Origin: CAWIOX01 sp963837775
Lineage (GTDB): Bacteria; Pseudomonadota; Gammaproteobacteria; Burkholderiales; Burkholderiaceae_D
Reading direction: 5' to 3'
NCBI GenBank assembly: GCA_963837775.1
Contig: CAWIOX010000012.1
Span: forward strand, 1-25,153
Length of the DNA stretch: 25,153 nucleotides
The notes under the pieces are model-generated. The model did not search any database. It saw nothing but the letters and a program-made list of their open reading frames with translations, and was not told where the DNA came from. Both the position numbers and the translations under genes were made by a program. Shown here one piece after another: positions 14,268-21,095 of the stretch; position 1 is the stretch's first letter; each line of letters starts with the position of its first letter.

Positions 14268-15788
14268 TCAGAAGAAGCCCAGCGCTTTCGGGCTGTAGCT
14301 CACCAGCTGGCACTTGGTTTGCTGGTAATGATCGAGCATCATCTTGTGATTTTCACGGCCGATACCGGACTGCTTGTAACCGCCGAACGCGGCATGCGCC
14401 GGATACAGGTGGTAGCAATTGGTCCAGACCCGACCGGCCTGAATCGCGCGGCCGACGCGGAATGCGCGCGAGCCGTCACGGGTCCACAAGCCTGCGCCCA
14501 GACCGTACAGCGTGTCGTTGGCGATTTCCAGCGCTTCTGCCTCGTCCTTGAAGGTCGTCACCGACACCACTGGCCCGAAGATTTCTTCCTGGAAGATGCG
14601 CATCTTGTTGTCGCCCTTGAACACGGTCGGCTTGATGTAATAGCCGCCTTCCAGATCGCCGCCAAGGTTGTTGCGTTCGCCGCCGATGAGCTTCTCGGCG
14701 CCTTCCTGGGTGCCGATGTCGACATAGGACAGGATTTTTTCCATCTGTTCCTGCGACGCCTGGGCGCCGATCATCGTGGATGCATCGAGCGGATTGCCCT
14801 GCTTGATGGCGGCCACGCGTTTGATCGCACGTTCCATGAATTTCTCGTAGATCGATTCCTGGATCAGCACGCGCGACGGGCAGGTGCAGACTTCGCCCTG
14901 GTTCACCGCGAACATCGCGAAACCTTCCAGGCATTTGTCGAAGAATTCGTCGTCCGCATCCATCACGTCGGCAAAGAAGATGTTCGGCGATTTGCCGCCC
15001 AGCTCCAGCGTGACCGGAATCAGGTTTTGCGCCGCGTATTGCATGATCAGGCGGCCGGTGCCGGTTTCGCCGGTAAACGAGATCTTGGCGATGCGCTTGC
15101 TGGAGGCCAGCGGTTTGCCCGCTTCCAGGCCGAAACCGTTGACGATGTTCAATACGCCAGGTGGCAACAGGTCGCCGATGACTTCCATCAGCACCATGAC
15201 CGAGGCCGGGGTCTGTTCGGCCGGTTTCATCACGATGCAGTTGCCGGTGGCCAGCGCCGGCGCCATTTTCCAGACCGCCATCAGGATCGGGAAATTCCAC
15301 GGGATGATCTGGCCGACCACGCCTAAAGGCTCATGGTAATGGTAGGCATAGGTTTCGGCGTCGATCTGGGAAACAGACCCTTCCTGGGCGCGGATGCAGC
15401 CGGCGAAGTAGCGGAAATGGTCGATCGCCAGCGGGATGTCGACGTTCATGGATTCGCGGATCGGCTTGCCGTTGTCGATGGTTTCGGCAGTGGCGATCAG
15501 TTCCAGATTGGCTTCGATGCGGTCGGCGATCTTGTTGAGGATGTTGGCGCGTTCGGCCGGGGAAGTCTTGCCCCATGCTTCTTTGGCGGCGTGCGCGGCA
15601 TCGAGTGCGAGTTCGACGTCTTCGGCGGTGGAGCGGGCGATTTCGCAGAACGGCTGGCCGGTGATCGGCGTGATGTTGGCGAAGTATTCACCCTTGACCG
15701 GTGGCACGAACTGGCCGCCGATGTAGTTGTCGTAGCGTTGTTTGAATGGATTTTTTACGCCAAGTTTGCTGATGTCTGCAAGATTCAT
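14268..15788 (-). CDS. acoD: NAD-dependent acetaldehyde dehydrogenase (ExaC/AcoD type)
   Basis: The 506-residue enzyme should oxidise acetaldehyde, the product of EutBC, to acetate. Aldehyde dehydrogenase hallmarks are complete: IIPWNFPILMAVWKMAPALA, the general-base Glu262 in LELGGKSPN, catalytic Cys301 in NQGEVCTCPSR, and EEIFGPVVSV. The C-terminal NCYHLYPAHAAFGGYKQSGI is typical of the AcoD/ExaC branch. The start ATG 15788 follows AGAGGA. The DUF779 gene lies downstream on the same strand and completes the two-gene operon. Upstream, about 200 bases away, is the 49-bp element shared with eat, so co-regulation with the ethanolamine operon is likely. This is a soluble oxidative route, not the CoA-acylating EutE of shell-enclosed systems. 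Confidence 0.93.
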   Translation of the reverse strand: MNLADISKLGVKNPFKQRYDNYIGGQFVPPVKGEYFANITPITGQPFCEIARSTAEDVELALDAAHAAKEAWGKTSPAERANILNKIADRIEANLELIATAETIDNGKPIRESMNVDIPLAIDHFRYFAGCIRAQEGSVSQIDAETYAYHYHEPLGVVGQIIPWNFPILMAVWKMAPALATGNCIVMKPAEQTPASVMVLMEVIGDLLPPGVLNIVNGFGLEAGKPLASSKRIAKISFTGETGTGRLIMQYAAQNLIPVTLELGGKSPNIFFADVMDADDEFFDKCLEGFAMFAVNQGEVCTCPSRVLIQESIYEKFMERAIKRVAAIKQGNPLDASTMIGAQASQEQMEKILSYVDIGTQEGAEKLIGGERNNLGGDLEGGYYIKPTVFKGDNKMRIFQEEIFGPVVSVTTFKDEAEALEIANDTLYGLGAGLWTRDGSRAFRVGRAIQAGRVWTNCYHLYPAHAAFGGYKQSGIGRENHKMMLDHYQQTKCQLVSYSPKALGFF

Positions 15789-15988
15789 GTCGTCCTCTAA
15801 CTGGAATGTGGATGCAAAATGGGTGGAACAATTACGCGACTTACGTTCTCTCTAGCGCAATCATCGTGCCAAGTCCGCGATGGATGTTGTTTCGCAATTG
15901 GCTGGCAAGGTGCCGCACAAGCAAATCCTGCCCGCGGCAATGAAAGGCGATCAGAGCCGGTTGACAGGTATGGCATTTGCTTGTTTTT

Positions 15989-16037
15989 GACTATACCCAC
16001 CCGGCTTTTTTTGCGTTATCGAATTTCGGCAAACTTT
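15989..16037 (-). promoter_or_regulatory. Shared ethanolamine promoter element, acoD copy
   Basis: This is the second copy of the element at 11503-11551 (41 of 49 identical), in the same orientation relative to the leftward gene it precedes. The minus-strand TATAGT (15990-15995) and the TTTGCCGAAATTCGATAACG block are kept. It lies in the divergent acoD/eutR region, about 200 bases from acoD and about 97 bases from the regulator start on the other strand, so it could also serve regulator autoregulation. Confidence 0.6.
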
Positions 16038-16133
16038 CATGCGGTGCATTGGGATGTGTGCAAGACATGGTTAGAATAGGCCGCAGTAGTGTGCAAAATC
16101 CGTTGCAAGTCAATCGTTGGAAGGAAGTGCAAG

Positions 16134-17156
16134 ATGCCGTTCATGCCGAATCCGCAGCGTCAGCCCGAGGCTCAGGCTGCGCCATTGTTCAACGGGGTGC
16201 ACCAGATTCGTACAGTTGAGGCGCACGATGCCGACGACCATGCACGCAATCTGACCGCCTGGGAGCAGAGTTACGACCAGATTACGCCGGGGCAATTCCA
16301 CGGCGTGCTGGCTGAGTTGCAGATGCCGCAGATGCAGGTATTTCTGGAACAAACCAGCCAGGCGGTGCGCCAATCCTGCTGTGTCTGGCCCGATGCATTC
16401 TGGTTCGGGCTGCAGGACAGTGCGGATGGCGGGCGCGCCAGCGGTCGCATCAACGGGCGTTTGGGCGATGCGGACACGATCATGGTGCGGCCCGGCAATT
16501 GTGAGTTCGAGCTGGTGACGCCGGCCGACTATGCGATCTACGGCATCGTGATCCAGCGCAATGCCTTGTTGGCCGCGGCCGATCAGATGGGCTGCCGGAT
16601 CGACTGGACCCAACTGGCCAGTGCCGAGGTATTGAGCGTGACGCAGTCGGCCAAGGCCGCTTGCCTGCAGACGCTGTCCTACCTGCTTGCGGAAGATGAG
16701 GTGTCGAGCGAACACAAGCCGCTCGCCAGTCTGGCGTTGCCGCAGCAGGCGGTGATGATGGCGATGCTGTCGATGCTCGATACCAGCGAGGTCGACAGTG
16801 CGGTCAGCAACAGTTTCATCCGGCGTCAGCGCATCGTGGCGCAGGCGCGCGACTATGTGCTGGCACACCGCGACCAGGTGATCACCGTGCCGGAATTGTG
16901 CGAACGCCTGTATGTGAGCCGCCGCACGCTGCAATATTGCTTCGAAGACGTGCTGGGCATCAGCCCGATCCAGTATCTGCGCATCATCCGCCTCAATGGC
17001 GCGCGCCGGCATCTGCGCCAGGATTTGTCAGGCAGCCGGACCGTGCGCGATATTGCGGCCGATTGGGGATTCTGGCATTTCAGCCAGTTTTCCAGCGATT
17101 ACCGGAAATTGTTCGGCCAGAGTCCGTCGGAATCGTTGCGGCAGCGCGCGCACTGA
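16134..17156 (+). CDS. eutR: AraC-family transcriptional regulator, EutR-like
   Basis: This 340-residue protein has a C-terminal AraC/XylS DNA-binding domain (about residues 230-335) with two helix-turn-helix units, ITVPELCERLYVSRRTLQYC and TVRDIAADWGFWHFSQFSSD, the latter a standard AraC signature (FGQSPSESLR follows). The N-terminal domain resembles ethanolamine-operon regulators (HARNLTAWEQSYDQITPGQF). In that family, ethanolamine plus adenosylcobalamin is the usual inducer. I start at ATG 16134, with AAGGAAG seven bases upstream; the open frame extends to 16089 but without a ribosome site. It is divergent from acoD and is the natural activator of the two promoters sharing the 49-bp element. 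The symbol is assigned by similarity and context. Confidence 0.82.
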   Translation: MPFMPNPQRQPEAQAAPLFNGVHQIRTVEAHDADDHARNLTAWEQSYDQITPGQFHGVLAELQMPQMQVFLEQTSQAVRQSCCVWPDAFWFGLQDSADGGRASGRINGRLGDADTIMVRPGNCEFELVTPADYAIYGIVIQRNALLAAADQMGCRIDWTQLASAEVLSVTQSAKAACLQTLSYLLAEDEVSSEHKPLASLALPQQAVMMAMLSMLDTSEVDSAVSNSFIRRQRIVAQARDYVLAHRDQVITVPELCERLYVSRRTLQYCFEDVLGISPIQYLRIIRLNGARRHLRQDLSGSRTVRDIAADWGFWHFSQFSSDYRKLFGQSPSESLRQRAH

Positions 17157-17173
17157 TTCCTGTTGTTACGGAT

Positions 17174-17209
17174 AAAAGGCAGGGTGCGCATCGCGTCCCC
17201 TGCCTTTTT
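17174..17209. terminator. Bidirectional rho-independent terminator
   Basis: AAAAGGCAGGG at 17174-17184 pairs with CCCTGCCTTTT at 17198-17208 and is followed by a T-run. On the minus strand the mirror image also ends in a T-rich stretch. It can serve both the AraC regulator (+) and the unknown 17238-18446 gene (-), which converge here. Confidence 0.85.
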
Positions 17210-17237
17210 CATTTCCGGCAAACCCTGTCCGGCCGGA

Positions 17238-18446
17238 TCAGGGCGTTTTCAGAATCGTGCAATTGTGCTTGAGGAAAGTCAGCGCCTCGGTGAACTTTGC
17301 ATCCCAGTCGTCGAGCAGGTATTTTTCCGCTTCCTCAAAGAACTCATCCCACAGGATCACCAGGCCTTCGCGCATTTCGTAGGGCGCGAATTGCTCGATG
17401 TAGGCGTGCACCAGCGCCGGATTGACGCCATCCTGGCGGATTTTCTTGACGATATCGCGCGCGGCTTTCTCGCTGAGCTTGGTTTTCGGCGTGCTGCCGG
17501 CCGCCAGGCAGAGGAACAGGGTGAGCAGCGAGTCCGAGTCCGACTTGCCTTCGGTGACGCGGACCCAGTCCTTCGACACGATCGCGTCGAAATTGCTGAC
17601 ATCGTCGGCGCCATCGGTGCGCAGGAAGTATTTTTGCTTGAGCTTGTCCAGCAACGCGGCCAGCGTGGTGGACGGATCGAGGATTTCCGGGATGTCGGTC
17701 TTGATGATCTTCTTGCGCAGGCGCTCGACGATGGCCTGATACTGCTCGGGCATGTGATCCGGGATGACGTTGGCGCGTTTCTTCGCGCTGGCGCTGATGC
17801 CCTTGGCCCGCAGCGCGTCGATCAGCTGTGCAAACTCGAAGGCGCTCGGCATGGCGTCGGTTTCGCTGCCGCTCAGGCGCAGCAGGATCGCGCTGCGTAT
17901 CACCAGTTCGGCCGCTTCGTCTTCCAGCGCGGCGGCGGACATGCCTGCTTGTTTGGCCAGCCAGAGCGCGGCGCCGATTTCATCCTGCGCGCCGATGCGT
18001 TTCTTGAGTTCTTTGCGATAGGCAACCGGGGTCAGGCGCGACCATTTTTCCAGGAAGTCCTTGACCGGCGCGCTGCGGTGGTTGCCGATGATCGCTTCTT
18101 CCGGCAGCGCGAACAGTTTCTTGAGCAGCTCGGAGCCGCCGCGCGAATGCGACAGGAAAGTGTTGTCGCGCAGCGATTGCGCGGCCTGTTCCAGATCGCC
18201 GCCGGTTTTTTCTTCGAGATACAGGCTCACCAGATTGATGATGCGCGCCAGGGCGGTTTCCACATCCGGGCGCAGGTATTGGGAGCCGAAGAATTCGGCA
18301 ATCTGTATCAGGCCTTTCGGCGCGTCGTCCAGGATGACGCTGATCCTGGCGGCATCGATGATGCCTTGTTGCACACCGAAATGGAGCGCTTTTTCAAAGA
18401 ACGGTCGACCGTCGTACAGTGAGACCTTGTTGCTGTTATCGGGCAT
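17238..18446 (-). CDS. Conserved-looking protein of unknown function (402 residues)
   Basis: I do not recognise this protein. It is soluble, mostly helical, with no signal peptide or membrane segment. It begins MPDNSNKVSLYDGRPFFEKA and ends HNCTILKTP. It is rich in Lys/Glu and has Lys-rich helices mid-protein (SASAKKRANVIPDHMPEQYQ and ERLRKKIIKTDIPEIL). Codon use matches neighbouring genes, and the long intact frame supports a real gene. I choose ATG 18446; a TTG at 18476 would add ten residues encoded by leader-like sequence. No clear ribosome site precedes ATG 18446. It lies about 150 bases downstream of the 18595-19317 gene on the same strand, and two inverted repeats in that gap suggest its own control region. 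Confidence 0.75.
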   Translation of the reverse strand: MPDNSNKVSLYDGRPFFEKALHFGVQQGIIDAARISVILDDAPKGLIQIAEFFGSQYLRPDVETALARIINLVSLYLEEKTGGDLEQAAQSLRDNTFLSHSRGGSELLKKLFALPEEAIIGNHRSAPVKDFLEKWSRLTPVAYRKELKKRIGAQDEIGAALWLAKQAGMSAAALEDEAAELVIRSAILLRLSGSETDAMPSAFEFAQLIDALRAKGISASAKKRANVIPDHMPEQYQAIVERLRKKIIKTDIPEILDPSTTLAALLDKLKQKYFLRTDGADDVSNFDAIVSKDWVRVTEGKSDSDSLLTLFLCLAAGSTPKTKLSEKAARDIVKKIRQDGVNPALVHAYIEQFAPYEMREGLVILWDEFFEEAEKYLLDDWDAKFTEALTFLKHNCTILKTP

Positions 18447-18484
18447 AGGAAATCGGGGGAGGTAAATCTGAAACAAGACGGATT

Positions 18485-18506
18485 GTTTTCAATTGAAGTT
18501 GAAAAC
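18485..18506. promoter_or_regulatory. Operator-like inverted repeat upstream of the 402-residue gene
   Basis: GTTTTCAA at 18485-18492 and TTGAAAAC at 18499-18506 are perfect 8-bp arms six bases apart. The repeat lies 39-60 bases upstream of ATG 18446, where a promoter would be, so it may be a repressor site. No regulator is assigned. Confidence 0.4.
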
Positions 18507-18534
18507 CTGATCATGAATTACGCAATTGCATCGG

Positions 18535-18561
18535 GGCAGGGTGCACCATGCACACCCTGCC
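18535..18561. terminator. Hairpin between two unknown genes
   Basis: GGCAGGGTG at 18535-18543 and CACCCTGCC at 18553-18561 are perfect 9-bp arms. A T7 run follows on the plus strand (18569-18575), but the genes around it run on the minus strand, where no T-tract follows. It may still attenuate leftward transcription or be an operator. Confidence 0.4.
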
Positions 18562-18594
18562 ATTTCCATTTTTTTGCGTAAATCCTGCTGGTGT

Positions 18595-19317
18595 TTATAG
18601 TGCAGATTCCTCGCCCAACACCTCGGCCGGCGCTTCTTCCGTGGCCGGGGCGTTCAGGGCGGCTTCGGCCAGCGCTTCCAGGCGCTGGCTGTCACGCCAG
18701 CGCGCACGCAGCATGAACAGCACTTCGGAGAACAGGTCCGGGGTGACGTAGCGCAGCGTCCATGTCAGTTCCATCCAGTCGTGATCGTTGACTTCTTCAT
18801 GGCTCAGGCGCGGATGCTCGTCGGGGTCTGGCGCCAGGTCGAAATCGACATCATCCGACTTTGAGTCGTCGCCATGCTTGAACAGGTCGAAGGTCGAGAA
18901 CTGGAAGAAATGCTCAACCCGCTCGGCCTTGTCGGACAGGTAGTCCACCAGCGCATCGCAGCCGCCATCGATCTCGCCGATGGCTTGCAGGAATTCGCCG
19001 GCATCGTGGCCTTCGCGGAAAATGACCGAGTTGATCATGCCGCGCAGGTGTTCGCGGCTGAGGTCGTTGTAGCGTTTCTCCAGAACCACTGCGCGGGCGA
19101 ACTGTTCCGGCGTGACCAGCATGTTGACGACCGACTCCTTGGAGACGTCGTATTCGCGAATGATCGCCAGCAGGTCGGCGGGCGGCAGATCGTCGAGGGC
19201 GACCACCAGTGCATGGTCGCCCTCGCTTTCAGCCAGGGCGACCAGCGCATGTTCGGCGCCGACAATGTCGCCGGCGCGCACCAGACTTTGTGCTTTTAAT
19301 AGGGCAGGGGTGTTCAT
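18595..19317 (-). CDS. Protein of unknown function, third gene of the J-domain operon (240 residues)
   Basis: I do not recognise the family. The protein is soluble and helical, opening MNTPALLKAQSLVRAGDIVG, which reads like a helical repeat start (AGDIVGAEHALVALAESEGD). It carries an acidic stretch near residues 147-175 (KHGDDSKSDDVDFDLAPDPD) and an Ala/Glu-rich C-terminus. ATG 19317 lies 23 bases after the stop of the preceding gene, so the two are almost certainly co-transcribed. No signal peptide, membrane segment or catalytic motif is visible. Context suggests a role with the J-domain protein, perhaps as a client or cofactor, but that is inference. Confidence 0.78.
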   Translation of the reverse strand: MNTPALLKAQSLVRAGDIVGAEHALVALAESEGDHALVVALDDLPPADLLAIIREYDVSKESVVNMLVTPEQFARAVVLEKRYNDLSREHLRGMINSVIFREGHDAGEFLQAIGEIDGGCDALVDYLSDKAERVEHFFQFSTFDLFKHGDDSKSDDVDFDLAPDPDEHPRLSHEEVNDHDWMELTWTLRYVTPDLFSEVLFMLRARWRDSQRLEALAEAALNAPATEEAPAEVLGEESAL

Positions 19318-19340
19318 GGGCCATCCAGTACGAAAAAGTG

Positions 19341-19877
19341 TTAGTTGTTGCGGTCAAAGCCCTGCTCGACCAGCCAGTCCGATCCGGCTTCCGCCAGATC
19401 GGCGTCTTCGCTTTCCTCGTCGTCATAGCCGTCGCCGAACTCATCGTCTTCATCCTCGTCTGCGCCCGCATGCACCGGGATGCCGGTGTCGCTCTTGCCG
19501 TGCAGATATTCCAGGCCGGCCGCCACGATCATCAGATGTTCGCCGTCCGGATGCGCGAGAACGGTCTTGGCCAGCTTGCCGGCCCATCCGGTCAATTCCA
19601 GCGATGTCATCAGGTTGGCCCACAAGGGGAAATCTTCCGGTTCCTTGGCTACCAGCGCCTCCATCACCTTGCCGCTGGTGAAGTTGATGCCGTTGTGGAA
19701 AGCCACTGCACCCATTTCCGGATAGTTCTTGACCATCGGCATCAGGTCGGTGATCTGGGCCCGCTTGGCTTCCAGCCTTGACCTCAGCACATCATTGCCT
19801 GCCGAATCGCTGCACATGTCGTCGAGTTCGGCCGCATAGGCGGATTTGAGATCTTCAAAAAATGGCGATAGTCTCAA
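19341..19877 (-). CDS. Acidic-tailed protein of unknown function, second gene of the J-domain operon (178 residues)
   Basis: The protein has a folded-looking N-terminal region of about 130 residues (MRLSPFFEDLKSAYAAELDD and so on) and then a strongly acidic, low-complexity segment at about 138-160 (EDEDDEFGDGYDDEESED). A short end follows, SDWLVEQGFDRNN. I read the start as TTG 19877, overlapping the TGA stop of the J-domain gene (TTGA) with GGAG eight bases upstream, a layout typical of translational coupling. The coupling implies fixed stoichiometry with the J-protein. Acidic tails of this kind occur in chaperone-associated and nucleic-acid-mimic proteins, so the role is open. No family is recognised. 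Confidence 0.78.
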   Translation of the reverse strand: MRLSPFFEDLKSAYAAELDDMCSDSAGNDVLRSRLEAKRAQITDLMPMVKNYPEMGAVAFHNGINFTSGKVMEALVAKEPEDFPLWANLMTSLELTGWAGKLAKTVLAHPDGEHLMIVAAGLEYLHGKSDTGIPVHAGADEDEDDEFGDGYDDEESEDADLAEAGSDWLVEQGFDRNN

Positions 19878-20152
19878 TGTAGTACTCCTTCAATATAATT
19901 TCTCCAGATGTCTCTGGCAGTTTCAAGCGGGTTGTCGAGCAGGTTGCGGCGGCGATTCTCGTCGTAGGCGGACCGTTTTGCTTCGACCGACAACGTGTCA
20001 TACGCTTCCTTGACTTCCCGGAATTTCTCTGGCGCATCTTGCGATGCATTTCTGTCAGGGTGGAACAATGCCGCTTTTTGCCGGAACGCAGCCTTTATCT
20101 CCGCAACCGAGGCATCGCTCTCGATGCCCAATACAAAATAATAATCTTTCAT
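19874..20152 (-). CDS. Small J-domain (DnaJ-like) co-chaperone
   Basis: This 92-residue protein is essentially one J-domain. Residues 1-65 contain MKDYYFVLGIESDASVAEIK, the catalytic H31-P32-D33 loop (ALFHPDRNASQDA) and the FREVKEAYDTLSVEAKRSAY helix. There is no Gly/Phe linker, zinc finger or client-binding domain, so it is a minimal class III J-protein that should stimulate DnaK ATPase for a specialised client. I start at ATG 20152, preceded by GAGG. The stop overlaps the TTG start of the next gene. It heads a tight set of two further unknown genes, which are the obvious candidate partners. It is separated from the ABC-transporter genes upstream by 148 bases containing a hairpin. Confidence 0.9.
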   Translation of the reverse strand: MKDYYFVLGIESDASVAEIKAAFRQKAALFHPDRNASQDAPEKFREVKEAYDTLSVEAKRSAYDENRRRNLLDNPLETARDIWRNYIEGVLH

Positions 20153-20239
20153 GTGAGCCTCTTGCGTCATTTCGATCATAGGGGGCAGGAACGGCCAGGA
20201 TTTCTCCCTTTGGGCGAAATGACAATGGTAAAACGAGAT

Positions 20240-20256
20240 TGCCACTTTGTGTGGCA
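20240..20256 (-). terminator. Weak terminator-like hairpin between phnE2 and the J-domain gene
   Basis: Minus-strand TGCCAC and GTGGCA form a perfect 6-bp stem with a five-base loop, followed by AATCTCGTTTTACC. The stem is short and the T-tract is offset, so termination after the transporter operon is possible but weak. Confidence 0.35.
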
Positions 20257-20300
20257 TTGATGAATGCAGCGGGTCCCGGATTTCTTGCATTTTCCGGGGA

Positions 20301-21041
20301 TTATCTGGTCATCATGCGCCTCAGCCAGAAACTGATCGCATCGACCAGTGCCACCATCAGCAGCATTGCGATGATGACGCTGGCGGCCTGCTGCATCTGG
20401 AATAGCGACAGGTGGTATTTCAGCATCTGCCCCAGCCCGCCGGCGCCCACCACGCCCAGGATGGCTGCGGCGCGGATATTGTTTTCCCAGCGATACAGTG
20501 TATACGACAGCATTTGCGGCAGCACCTGCGGCAGCGTCGCATAGAAAAAAGCCGCCATCGGCGTTGCACCGTTGATGCGCAGCGTTGCTTCCGGCGCCGG
20601 CGGCAGGTTTTCCAGTGCATCGGCGAACAACCGTCCCAGCACGCCGGTGGTGTGCGCGGCCAGCGCCAAGGTGCCGGCGAACGGCCCGAGTCCGGCGGCA
20701 ATCAGCAGGATCGAGGCCCAGACCAGTTCCGGTATCGAGCGCAGGATATTCAGTTTCAGGCGGATCACCGCGCGTGCAGTGCGGCCAAAGCGGCCGCTGG
20801 CCGGCAGCGCCAGCGCAATGCCGAGTACCAGGGCAATGGCGGTGCCGAGTGCCGACATCGACAGGGTTTCCAGCGTGCCGACCGCGATTTTATACAGAAA
20901 CGGGCCGGCCAGTTCAGGCGGCGCAAAACCGTGCAGAAATTCCATGCTGGAACGCAGCGCGTCGGCGCTGAACAGTTCGCTCCATTTCAGCGGCAACGAT
21001 GCGAAGCTGGCGATGATCAACGCCAGCAGCGCGATCAGCAT
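20301..21041 (-). CDS. phnE: Second PhnE-type ABC permease, with a probable indel at its 5' end
   Basis: This inner-membrane permease carries the binding-protein-dependent transport signature (RINGATPMAAFFYATLPQVL) and the PhnE-like WENNIRAAAILGVVGAGGLG end. The open frame starts at ATG 21041 and gives 246 residues, beginning directly in the first membrane helix with no ribosome site. The expected start is ATG 21094, one base after the TAG of the upstream permease, but that frame stops after about 20 codons. Adding one C to the AAGCCCC run joins them as MNYIKPPPPPATDFSALA leading into MLIALLALII. The 794-bp span from 21094 is one base short of a multiple of three. This is a probable sequence error or a recent lesion. 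It pairs with the first permease to form a heterodimeric channel. Confidence 0.82.
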   Translation of the reverse strand: MLIALLALIIASFASLPLKWSELFSADALRSSMEFLHGFAPPELAGPFLYKIAVGTLETLSMSALGTAIALVLGIALALPASGRFGRTARAVIRLKLNILRSIPELVWASILLIAAGLGPFAGTLALAAHTTGVLGRLFADALENLPPAPEATLRINGATPMAAFFYATLPQVLPQMLSYTLYRWENNIRAAAILGVVGAGGLGQMLKYHLSLFQMQQAASVIIAMLLMVALVDAISFWLRRMMTR

Positions 21042-21095
21042 GGCCAGCGCAGAAAAATCGGTGGCTGGCGGCGGCGGGGCTTGATGTAGTTCATG

